Assembly: GCA_036245805.1 (NCBI GenBank)
Contig: BTRK01000005.1
Location: forward strand, 33,771,469-33,835,468
Length of the DNA stretch: 64,000 nt
Reading direction: 5' to 3'
DNA from: Pristionchus mayeri
Lineage: Eukaryota > Nematoda > Chromadorea > Rhabditida > Neodiplogasteridae
Of the stretch, positions 1 through 10,200 are shown piece by piece; position 1 is the stretch's first letter, and every line of letters begins with the position of its first letter. The position numbers were made by a program, and so were the translations under genes. A model generated the notes under the pieces. It did not search any database. It saw nothing but the letters and a program-made list of their open reading frames with translations, and had not been told where the DNA came from.

Positions 1-816
1 ACAAGACTACCCGAGCTGCTAATGTTGGAAAAATAGCGCCAAAGAAACTCAGCCGGGAACTTATTTTTCATCAGCACTGACAAAAATCGAGGGACTGGAG
101 AAAGCTGTGCATGACATGCATTGATGAGTGCATTTCACCAACATTTTGACTAGAAACAATATTAATATCAAACCTCGAATTCCCGATTTCCCTCTTCGCC
201 CGTTCCAATAGCTCACTTTTGAGGAAATGCATTCATTCACCGTACATCAAAAGTCGAAATTTTGGCTATGTTGACCTGAATTCAACATTCCTGAAAATCT
301 ATGTTTTCTAAAAGTAGAAAAGGCGAGAGTTGAAATGTTTCTCAGTAATAGGTAGCTCCATAGTGTATCATGGAAGCGCACTTATGGAGAAGACAGTCTG
401 AATAATCATCGATGCAGGAAACATTATCGCTTGAGAAGTGTTAACTCGATAGGAGTTGAATTAAATGTTGTGTAAATCGTGCTATGTTGAGGCAAGAACG
501 GCATTAGACCTAATTTTCGAAAGAACTGCGAATGGGCTTCTCATTACACTATATGAAAAGTTACAGCCATTATTCCCCTCAAAATACGAGAGGCAAACAA
601 TATTTTCAGAAAATAGAGAAAATGTCACATATAGAAAAACTTGAATTTTTCGGAAACCCAAAAAGCATGAAGCGATATGAACACATGCATATACTGGCCA
701 AGTCAACCCCTAATATGCACTAAAGTGCTAGCTTGAGATCGTTGACGAAAATGATTTTAGGATGGTTCAAACACCAAGATCCAAATCTACAATTACTTTC
801 CTGACAGCCTAATATT
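1..816. other. AT-rich sequence, nothing recognised
   Basis: I find no convincing exon, RNA gene or repeat boundary. Short open frames around 480-720 overlap on both strands and look random. Confidence 0.4.
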
Positions 817-2889
817 ATATCACGGGTATCATGAGTCACTGGAGGAAAATTGACCCCTCGGGAACAATTTGCAAAAACTTTGTCCTATCAAGGCCTTGTT
901 ATGGTGGGATATTATCCTAGACAGGATATTTTGAAATTTATAGGTCATTGGTCCCAGAGCCGGCTTTTAGGAATTTGCTGGTTTTAAAACCGGCTATACT
1001 GTATTTCAGCTCTCAGTTGAGCTAGAGAGACGGCACCGTGCTCAAAATGATCAGAAAAATATTTCAAGAAACTTTTATGTTTTGACCAAAGGTCAAAGAT
1101 CAAAGATCAAAAACTTGTGATCGAAAAACCGCCTTTGGTATTAAACAATAAATCGTACCGCCCTTGTGAGATACCATTTTCCAGAATTTTATTACTGAAT
1201 ATGCAAGCATAAGTGCCCACCTACATAATAAAAATATATAATTGAGTTTTTGAATATGGGTGTTTTTTGCAATTTGGCTCTGAATGTTGAACTATCCATT
1301 TTCTAGAAAAGACAGTTGGTAAAATAAATGGTAAAACGTCACCAATTTGCCTAACCCGACTCATATTACTCTGGATGAATATCGTGGATACGACATTTCG
1401 AAAAATATAGGGCATATATCCCAGAGCCGTATTTTAGGAAGTTTCCGGTTTTGAATTCGGGTATACTGTATCTCAGCTTCCAGGTGAGCTAGAGAGATGG
1501 GATTGGGCTTAAATTATTAGGACAATTATTTGAATACAATCTGTGTTAGAGCGAAGGTTAAAAATCAAAGCTGGAAGACCGAAAATTTTGGTCGAGAAAC
1601 CACATTTGGGGCTAAAAATGTAACCGTACTGCTTTTGCGAGATACCATTTTCCAGAATTTGATTGGGGATTACGAGAGTATAAGTGCCCACCTACACAAT
1701 ACACATACAAAAGCGACTTTTAGAATATGGGTCTTCTATGAAATTTTGCACTGAATGTCGAAAAAATGCACTTTTTTTGAAAAATAACAATTATCAGTAT
1801 TACATGTGAAACTTGTCAGATCTGGTTCATATTATTCTGAATTAATATCGTATACAAGAGATTTCGAAAAACATCGGCCATTTGTCAAAGAGCCCTCATA
1901 ATGAGAATTTACATTTTTCAAAAGATGCATTTTTTTCGACATTTAGAGCAAAATTTCACAGAATACCCATATTCTAAAAGTCGCTTTTATAACTGCATGT
2001 TGTTGATCGACACTTGTACTCTCGTATTCCGCAAACCAGTTCTGGAAAATGGTATCTCGCAAGAGCAGTACTGTTCCATACTTAACCCCAAAAGTGGTTT
2101 CTCGGCCAACATTGTCGGTCTTTCTTTTCTCTTCTCTTTCATCTTTCACCTTCGCACAAAACATGGATTGTATTCAAATAATTGTTCGAATATTCTAAGC
2201 TCTCTAGCTCAATTCCACCTCTCTAGCTCACCTGGAAGCTGAGATACAGTATACCCGAATTCAAAAAAGGAAATTTCCTAAAATATGGCGCTGAGACATA
2301 TGACCTATATTTTTCGATTTATCATGTCCACGATATTCATTCAGAATAATATGAGTCGGGTTAGGCAAATTGGTGACGTTTTACCATTTATTTTACCAAC
2401 TGTCTTTTCTAGAAAATGGATAGTTCAACATTCAGAGCCAAATTGCAAAAAACACCCATATTCAAAAACTCAATTATATATTTTTATTATGTAGGTGGGC
2501 ACTTATGCTTGCATATTCAGTAATAAAATTCTGGAAAATGGTATCTCACAAGAGCGGTACGATTTATTGTTTAATACCAAAGGCGGTTTTTCGATCACAA
2601 GTTTTTGATCTTTGATCTTTGACCTTTGGTCAAAACATAAAAGTTTTTTGAAATATTTTTCTGATCATTTTGAGCACAGTGCCGTCTCTCTAGCTCAACT
2701 GAGAGCTGAAATACAGTATAGCCGGTTTCAAAACCAGCAAATTCATAAAAGCCGGCTCTGGGACCAATGACCTATAAATTTCAATATATCCTCTCTAGGA
2801 TAATATCCCACCATAACAAGGCCTTGATAGGACAAAGTTTTTGCGAATTGTTCCCGGCCACCTCCACTGACTCATGATACCCGTGATAT
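817..2889. repeat. 2.1-kb foldback (long inverted repeat) element
   Basis: The left arm (about 817-1787) and right arm (about 1916-2889) are near reverse complements with a spacer of about 130 bp. Outer ends read ATATCACGGGTATCATGAG on the left and its complement CTCATGATACCCGTGATAT on the right. Both arms contain the same short open frame in opposite orientation (1221-1415 minus, 2285-2494 plus). That is a mirror effect of the arms and not evidence of coding. No transposase is visible, so this is probably a non-autonomous foldback DNA transposon. Ends are good to about 5 bp; a clear target duplication was not found. Confidence 0.85.
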
Positions 2890-3119
2890 ATAATGAAATT
2901 TTAATACACTATCGAATAGAAGTTCGTGAAAAGAACCAAGGATTTGAAGATGATAACGCTGTACTAATGAGCACTGAAGGATGAGCTGGTGTCCAGATTG
3001 TATCTCCGCCCCTCCGTCTCTTCATCCGAGTCTTCGGGTCATTGTGTAGGATCTACTTGAATAGGCGCCGCTGTAGTTACAGCCAGGGAAGGCTCAAAAC
3101 GGATATTTCTGTCTACTAA

Positions 3120-3260
3120 AAGTGTACAAGGGACGCTCTCTCGCGCTTCTCCTTCTCCATCTCTCTCTCCCTCTGCCCTTTATCTACCCCGCGGTGACAA
3201 GAGCGCGCGCTCTCCCTAGGCTCGCCCCCATTCTAGGGTGTCTACACGGTATTCGAAAGC
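3120..3260 (-). repeat. Fragment of CACGAGGG-type MITE family
   Basis: The stretch with TACCCCGCGGTGACAAGAGC and flanking CT-rich DNA matches the core of copies at 16100-16354 (same orientation) and at 14076-14388 and 28866-29162 (opposite orientation). Only the middle of the element is present. A further fragment in the opposite orientation (CACCGCGGGTTAGAGAAAG) lies at about 3829-3907. Confidence 0.5.
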
Positions 3261-3336
3261 ATCCAGTGGTTGACTTGCATCTCGCGTAACTTCAGCGCCC
3301 ATATTGCTTTACATCTGAGGGCCTCCATATTACAGT

Positions 3337-3569
3337 CAGGGTTCGAAAGCCTAGGGTGAACTTGGTTCCATTTTGGGGGTGTACGTTTTGCCAACCAAAT
3401 TTAAAGCAAAACGAACACCCCATAAGTGAAAATAATATTTTACCGTGGCACTAACACCCACGGTATAAGACTATTTTCACTTTTGGGATGTTCGTTTTGC
3501 TTTAAATTTGGTTGGCAAAACGTACACCCCCAAAATGGAACCAAGTTCACCCTAGGCTTTCGAACCCTG
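3337..3569. mobile_element. hAT-like MITE, near-perfect 233-bp palindrome, copy 1
   Basis: The element begins CAGGGTTCGAAAGCC and ends GGCTTTCGAACCCTG. Almost its whole length is a single inverted repeat around a centre near 3453. It is flanked by 8-bp sequences ATTACAGT (3329-3336) and ATTCCAGT (3570-3577), one mismatch apart. Terminal CAGGG and an 8-bp target duplication are typical of the hAT superfamily. A second copy lies at 49099-49331. It has no coding capacity and would depend on a transposase elsewhere. Confidence 0.85.
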
Positions 3570-4151
3570 ATTCCAGTGATCTCCCACAGTCGTTTCTCAT
3601 TCGATCCTTGAGTGCCACTCCGACCATTCTGCGCTCCATCTTCCTTACTGTGACATCGAGACAATCTCTAGTAGGTAAGATCAAATAAGAGTACGCAGTG
3701 CACCAGCGCTTCATGAGAGTGGGGGCTTGGGGAGAACAAATCAACTCAGGTGGAGGTGCCCAAAATGGATCCAGCCCTGAATCCAACTTGAAAAGTCACT
3801 TTGGCGTAGGGGAGCCTCCTCCTGAGTAGTCACCGCGGGTTAGAGAAAGGTGCAGAAAGCAGCGAGAGGGAAAGGGAGAAGAGCTAGAGAGCGCAGCCCA
3901 TCCCCAGTAGACTTTTAATGCAGTGTCGGCTGTTTTGAGTCGTCGTGTTTTAGGTCCCTCCTGTCCGACGGGTTGGTAGTGTAGCAGTTGTCTGTGGCAA
4001 TTACGGCTGCTGCGAAACCCTTGACAATTCCTGTCGGGCTGGTTAACCCCAAACCCTTTCCTACGGATGTTGCAGCGGCGATGTCTGAGGCTGCAGCTGC
4101 AGGCGCGACAAGTGATGGAAGAGTACTATAGGATGATCACCTTGATCATAT

Positions 4152-5162
4152 ACTGAATAGGGAACCTCATAAGTCGATGTCGTTCAACCAGAAATCGGTC
4201 GGCTGGGATGAATTCCTACTCCCTAGGGAAGCCCTCGGGTATATTCAGAAGTTCCACATTTAGCATCCTAAGAACCGGAAATCGACCTCGAACATTTACG
4301 ATGGGTAGCACGCAAATCGGACTAACTGTGAAACGGGGGACGTGAGATGAAAAAGAGAGCACCTGTCACAGCTTGTCCGTAGCTTATTGGCAAATGCCTT
4401 GATCTCTACCTCACCTGACGCTGGTTCAGTTCGAGCTTTTGACTTCATTTTATGCGCATTTTTGCTAAAATTTCCAATTGATTTTGTCACTTCACAATTT
4501 CCGAATTGATCTGCTTTTCGTTAATTATCACAGGAATACGATTGTTGAATAAGTCCAGCTCTGGATGATGTAAATTTCTCTGTTCCCAGCTGCACCAGAT
4601 CCTCGGATCGGATCGGTCCTCTTCGGAAAGGGATCAGATGTTCCATGCTCGTGCTCGGAGCGAGGCTGCACAGTGTACCCGAGATGCTCGAAATAATTCT
4701 GTTTCACTTGCGTTTGGCAGAAGCTTCATCGATGTTGATTTGGCCGTTATGTGCTGTCATTTCGCATTCTCTGTTGTTATGTATGATAATTCGTACCTTG
4801 TCAAATAACGTATAAAGGTTGTTTCACTTTTGTAAAAATGTGCAAAAAAATGAAGTCAAAAGCTGGAAATGAACCAGCGCCTGGAAATGAACCAGCGCAG
4901 GTGGGGTAGAGATCAGGAACTTTACCAATGAGCTACGGATGAGATACGAGGATTGCACTTTTTCCATCTCAAGTTCACCTTTTCACAGTTAGTCCGATTT
5001 GCGTGCGGCCCATGGTATATGTTCGAGGTCGATTTCCGGTTCTTAGGAGGCTAAATGTGGAACTTCTGAATATACCCGAGGGCTTCCCTAGGGAGTAGGA
5101 ATTCATCCCAGTCGACCGATTTCTGGTTGAACGACATCGACTTATGAGGTTCCCTATTGAGT
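4152..5162. repeat. 1-kb foldback element with tRNA-like segment in both arms
   Basis: Left arm 4152-4477 and right arm 4830-5162 are inverted copies. Outer ends read ACTGAATAGGGAACCTC and GAGGTTCCCTATTGAGT. Inside each arm (4373-4440 plus; about 4860-4946 minus) is a tRNA-like stretch with a box-A-like TAGCTCATTGG (minus-strand copy) and an intact T-arm GCTGGTTCATTTCCAGC. In the right arm a 17-bp unit containing CTGGTTCATTTCCAG is duplicated in tandem. The D and anticodon stems do not pair well, so this is not a working tRNA gene; it more likely derives from a tRNA or a Pol III SINE head. Confidence 0.75.
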
Positions 5163-5174
5163 CTCAATGGCAAC

Positions 5175-5256
5175 ATGTCCGATGAAAACTATGACGTCAT
5201 TCCGCTGTTGGTATATCAAAAGAGGCATAACTTCACAGTTCTCAACCGACCTGGAG
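5175..5256. repeat. Degenerate palindromic MITE related to 17345-17436
   Basis: The segment GATGAAAACTATGACGTCAT followed by GGTATATCAAAAGAGGC and CTCAACCGACC matches the small palindromes at 17069-17145 and 17345-17436. Arms are partly decayed. Confidence 0.6.
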
Positions 5257-5439
5257 CAAGTCTCAATCATCGATTGCTCACCGATCTTCCTCCATGTTCT
5301 GTATACCAGATTCCTCCATTTTCGTCGCTTCCACCTTCACTGTTACCTTCTCTTCCTTCGATTTTTCTACACCCTTCGAATACACACCAGATGCGTGTAC
5401 ATCGGGGCACGGTATCCTTGAAACGAGGATAATGCTGAT

Positions 5440-5936
5440 ATCAGGCATCCACCCAGCAACAAAATAAACTATTTATTTGTGACTAATATTTGAAAAATAG
5501 TAGTCCTTTTCATTTAAAAGTCTACTGTCTGTGACAGCTGCCGTGAAGGAACGAGCGAAGAAGAGAAGAGGCGTCTGATTGGTATATGAGCAGCAGAAAA
5601 CATTATTTCTAAGAACACGGGTGCTCAAAACGACCGTTTACCAACAACTAACTTGTTCACAAATCGGCGGCTCCGCCCCCTCACTCTTTGGCGCGCGCCG
5701 TCTGCCCACAAGCATGCGCCTATTGCTTTGTGGGCGGAGTCAGAGCTTGGCGCGCGTTACTCCCTCCCAATCGTCGTGCGGGGCCTTGCCAGGGATTTCA
5801 CAAGTTCAAAAACGTTGTGCTAGTTTTTACATGATCGCACAAAAGACTATCGAGCATGATATTGAAAAGAGATATAATTCAGAATAAGACTTTATCGCAA
5901 GGAATCGATTCGATCGTTTAAAAAAACACAAAATTG
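5440..5936. other. Intergenic, one GC-rich hairpin
   Basis: Around 5690-5765 an imperfect hairpin pairs GGCGCGCGCCGTCTGCCCACA with TGTGGGCGGA...GGCGCGCG, probably a small inverted-repeat element. No coding signal was found. Confidence 0.4.
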
Positions 5937-6545
5937 TTGCTCTTCCGGCGGCCTTGCGCTCGATGATCTACTTGCTTCCGTTGTCGAGCCTTACATTTAG
6001 CGTCGTTATGGCGACCTGAATAAGTGGATATGATAAAGACGAACAAATGAAGCTGATTTAGACAAATTTCTGCTGGGAAAACATGCAAATATCCTATCTT
6101 TACAGCGATTTTTAACATCGCATCAGTACGCTCCATTTTATAAGAAAGTTGGAGGAGTGGACTCACGCCGGAGCGGCCGATCCGTTGGGCTTCTCGCGGA
6201 TGGTCTTGTCGATGTGAACGACGAACTTCTTGCGGTAGACGCGCATGACGCGGCCAGAGTTGCCCTTGTAATGTCCGCGGGTGACGATAACCTCATCGCC
6301 CATTCTAAACATCAATTGCATCAGATAACGGTAATTGGAAAACGAAAACTGTTAGCGTGCGGTTCCACAGCGCGATTGTTGATACTACTCGCTCTTATCA
6401 ACCTGATGGGAATGGCGCGGATCCCGTGCTTTCCGCGGGACTCCTTGGTGAGCGGACATCATCGTCCTCTTGATGTGGAAAGGAGCGGTGAAGTGATTCT
6501 TGCTCGTATTCTCCCGTCGGAGGACACGAAGGAGTTCTGCTTCAT
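5937..6545 (-). pseudogene. rpl-26 (pseudo): Decayed intron-bearing ribosomal protein L26 (uL24) gene
   Basis: On the minus strand a start at 6545 opens MKQNSFVSSD, the usual L26 beginning. Exon 1 (6403-6545) continues as HFTAPFHIKR and HGIRAIPIR, but only by changing frame twice. Exon 2 (about 6148-6304) reads DDEV-like GDEVIVTRGHYKGNSGRV then YRKKFVVHIDK and REKPNG, the KOW-containing core of L26, in one open frame. Exon 3 (about 5937-6015) has VAIT and IIERKAAGRA, with a TAG where the family has Gln and a small indel. Introns are placed with GT/AG ends (6305-6402 and about 6016-6147), so this is a duplicated gene and not a processed copy. L26 is a large-subunit ribosomal protein near the peptide exit tunnel. 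With two frameshifts and a stop, this copy cannot make it. The C-terminal tail is missing. Confidence 0.8.
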
Positions 6546-7285
6546 TATATCCTACACAATAAAAGCATTTTTAACAGCAAACACACAAGCAAACATGTCA
6601 AAACAAATCAACAGAAAGGGAAAACTGTTTTTAAACAGGTGACGCGTGAGGTACAGTATGAACCAGTTCTCGATAAATACGCGCGCATGATTTTTAAATT
6701 AATTACTGTTATACGAGTAGTCTTGCACATCCTATTCCCTAGAGGGAGTTTTAAAAATATTTTTTTCGCTTGGTCGGAATTAGCTGCTGGTTCTGAGCAC
6801 CCGTGAAAAACCTCTCTCATCATCCTGTTCTGCAATCGAAACAAATTGGGAACGGCTTTCAACCGGGGGGGGGGGGGGCACGAGGGTGAGGGAGCGCAGA
6901 GAAAGAAAGATTAGTAATCTGCTAGATGTTTTCAGAAGTTTGCTTTTTTCATGGCCCCCGGCTCTGGTCCCGACACGTACGTTTGAAAACTCGTTGATTT
7001 TTTTTTCTTTGATTAAGTTTATCTTTAATGCAAAATGTATAGCAGTTATTTCACAAACACGATTATTTTAAAAAGGCGCTCTACTTCCCAGCCGCCATTA
7101 AAAATATTTCTAAAATAAAAAAAAAAAAGTTAGTTTTCAATAATTTACTTCCAGGTTACGGTGCCGATTTCCATTTCATCACTTCTTGAAATGTTGCGTT
7201 TTTTTATTTCCGATTTATTTATTGCCAAACGTGTATGCACCGTCATGTCTTGTAATTAATATTGTGGCAGGTGCGACTCCTAACA
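6546..7285. other. Intergenic between L26 pseudogene and plus-strand gene
   Basis: It holds a run of G at about 6866-6878 and AT-rich DNA. The stretch before 7286 presumably contains the promoter and leader of the next gene; no TATA box is claimed. Confidence 0.35.
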
Positions 7286-10200
7286 ATGCCTTCAACAAGA
7301 ACTTCCAAGGTGGGAGCCGAAAGAGGCGACCTTGCCAAGAGCGAAGAGGTTTGTAAACTGGGTATTATATCTTTAAACGTTTTTCTATTCATTCTGAAGT
7401 TAAGTGATGCTTGAACGAAACAAATGCGCTCTTTATAGTGCCAGCCCGCGCACAACATGCTCACACTGGGAATCACATGCTCGCGGCTAGCTCATCTCGC
7501 AATTTGCAATGTAACACAACTTGCTTGCGCTCGTGCTTCCTCCATGCCTTTCTCTCTGCCTGCATTCCTTCCCCTTTTTCTCAATTTAATCACAAAAGTT
7601 AATATTTTCACAGCGTTTCTCGACCTGGCATGAACGAGAGAAGTCCGAGAAAAGCGAGAGTCAGTTGGAAGAGAGAGAGTGACAGAGAAAGCAGAGAGCG
7701 TTGCGGTTGCGTCGCGGCTGACCCGACAAGAGTGGTGAGAGAGTGAAGAGAGCGCAGAGAAGCAGAGTCCGCAGAGCTGCATGTCTTCCGTTTAAGAGTT
7801 GCGATTTCAAATTCTACAGGCAACTAGGCAAAATTCCAAAAAGGCTCTGTCCTATCTCGCCATGCTTGGGAAACGCTGTGTATTTTATAATGGAGTGATG
7901 ACGTGAAAGAGGAAGCATAAGGTGAATAGAGAGGAGATGGAGTGAATAAGGCGCAAATTTGTAGTTATGCTTATTTATTGCCATTATGTGTTTTAAACAG
8001 CCGTCTCGCCAGTGAAATGTGCACGCAGAACCCTTTATGAATGCGTTTTAGAATGAGTTTCTCGCAAAGTCGCGGTTCTTAGGTGACGGCTATGAGCGGG
8101 GGAGGGGGGAGGAGATCACCAATTGCGTTATGTATTAAGATGCAACTGCGCAGCTGTCACAGCTTAACGAAACCGGTCAGTCCGACGTTTTATTTAAATG
8201 AGCGACTGCAGCACGCCTCCCGAGCGCGTTGTGGTCCGTCCCTCTCATGATGTGCAGAAGCGGGGTACTAAACGAAACGATATTGATGCGGGACGCTCGG
8301 TGGGGAGGGTTCGGCGATGTCCTTCCGAGTAGGAAGAAAGAGGGATGACCTGGTATAACAGTGCGAAGTTCCCAGAGGAACGGCAGTAGATTTCCAAGTG
8401 ATAAGACAATGGGAGGGAAGCGCTCTTAATCCCGTCTCGTGTTGAGAGCGCCCTTATGTGTTCATTTAAATCAGTGCTTGTTCTGTTAAAAAATCAACCC
8501 CACGAGTAGCTTCCGCAAGGTAACCGTACGCGTTTCGAAGGTTCACCGTGAGGGAGGGCGGTCGCTCCGCAATCCTAACGATGTTCAGACTTATGTGAGT
8601 ACGGTACTCACACTATAGGCTCGACACTATATCATTGGGATACTGTAGGACCTTGCCTGTAGATACTGTATACCATGGATGTGTATAAATAAGCATCTCG
8701 ATGGGATTACAGTGGGACTGAGTTTCCCAGTGGGGAGACAATGGGCTTCCCTGTGGCTTCCCTGTGATTCCAGCTGATATCCCCGTGAGATACATAAGGT
8801 TTGCTCAATAGGAAGCCCGCTGTGCTCGCACTGGGAACATACCAGAGTGGAGGAGGGTAACGAATAGCTACCTTTTCCAGCTCTAACTGCGCCCACTTGA
8901 CATCTCGCTACTTGCCTCTTCTTATCCTGGAGCGTCCTAACCTGGCGCTGTTAGTTCGCGAGACAATGAGAAAATGAAGGGGAGAGCGCGAGTTCAGAAA
9001 TGGTAGCAATGTCGCCACGAAGATAGCGATAAAGCTACGCCACTCTCCTCTCCGAGAATGTTCGAGATATCGTTATCCCTCAGCCAACGGATAGAGAATC
9101 GTTAACCCCAACGTCGAAGAGCCTACCCTATTATGCGGGGTACTTGCATGCTCTACATTCTCTGACCGACAAGAGATAATGAGAAATAGAGAGACAATAT
9201 ATGTACCGTATCCCAATTTTCATTTGAAAAAAATGTGCTCCGAATATCCTATTTATTCAGCATATGTGCGTTTGAAGAAATGTGAATTCATAAGTTGTAG
9301 TGAATTAACTATCATATTTACAGTCTACTAACGTGACGCATCATCAGTCCCAGGCTGTTAAAAATGATGCTCCTGGATCAAGCCTCTCGTAAGTGTCTAA
9401 CGCGCACGTACTGTTGGATCTAACTAGTGCTTTGCACATTGTTTGCTACCGAAAAAATACTTTTGGGAGGCTGAAAAAAACGAGCGCAAGTGCTTCATCG
9501 AATACCGGAACAAGTTCGTTGGGTCAGATTTAGTTTCTTGGGCCGAATTTTTTTCAAAAGTCCCAAATCGATGACAAAAAGATACTACCGCAGCCGATGT
9601 AGAATTACTTGAAGATCGATTGTGACATTTTAGGAACTATATTTGGCCTGTGGAGCTGGTTGCAGTAGTTGATGGAGTATTCATTCTGACAAAAGTGCAA
9701 CCCAATTTGTTAGGCCGACTCCCAAGCGAACAGCGTTCCCATGCGCTTTTGATATTTGCGATTTTCGACGTATACTTATCATGAAAAGGAACGTAATGTA
9801 TTCAGGTCGATTGGTCGTCCTTCGGGAAGTCTCTCCTCTTCCGCTTATGCTAACGGACGGTCCCGCCATCTGAGGTTGGTCATTCTGCAGAATATAAGAA
9901 AGGATGTAGTACACGTTGCCATTTTCCCCTAAGCCAACCTCATTATGCAACTGTGATTGATTTTACTTTTAGATCCGGTCAGAATGCGACCCTGTCTGCT
10001 GACTCGGGCAGTGAACATGAAGACGTACCGATTTCGATCAAAGCGATTCGCGCTCAGGAGAAGTCCATGTACGTTATGTGCTGCGGGCGTGTGTGTGTGT
10101 GTGTGTGTTTTCGTGCGGCTGCCTTGATGATGTACACCTGATCTTCATAACAATCGGGATCATGACGGAAAAATCAAGAAAGAATTGCATTGTAAAAATA

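Noticed and set aside
4373..4440. Possible tRNA gene
   Set aside because: T-arm and box A are present, but acceptor, D and anticodon stems do not fold; it is repeated within a foldback.
6157..6642. 161-codon plus-strand ORF
   Set aside because: It is antisense to the RPL26 exons, whose minus-strand frames match a known protein.
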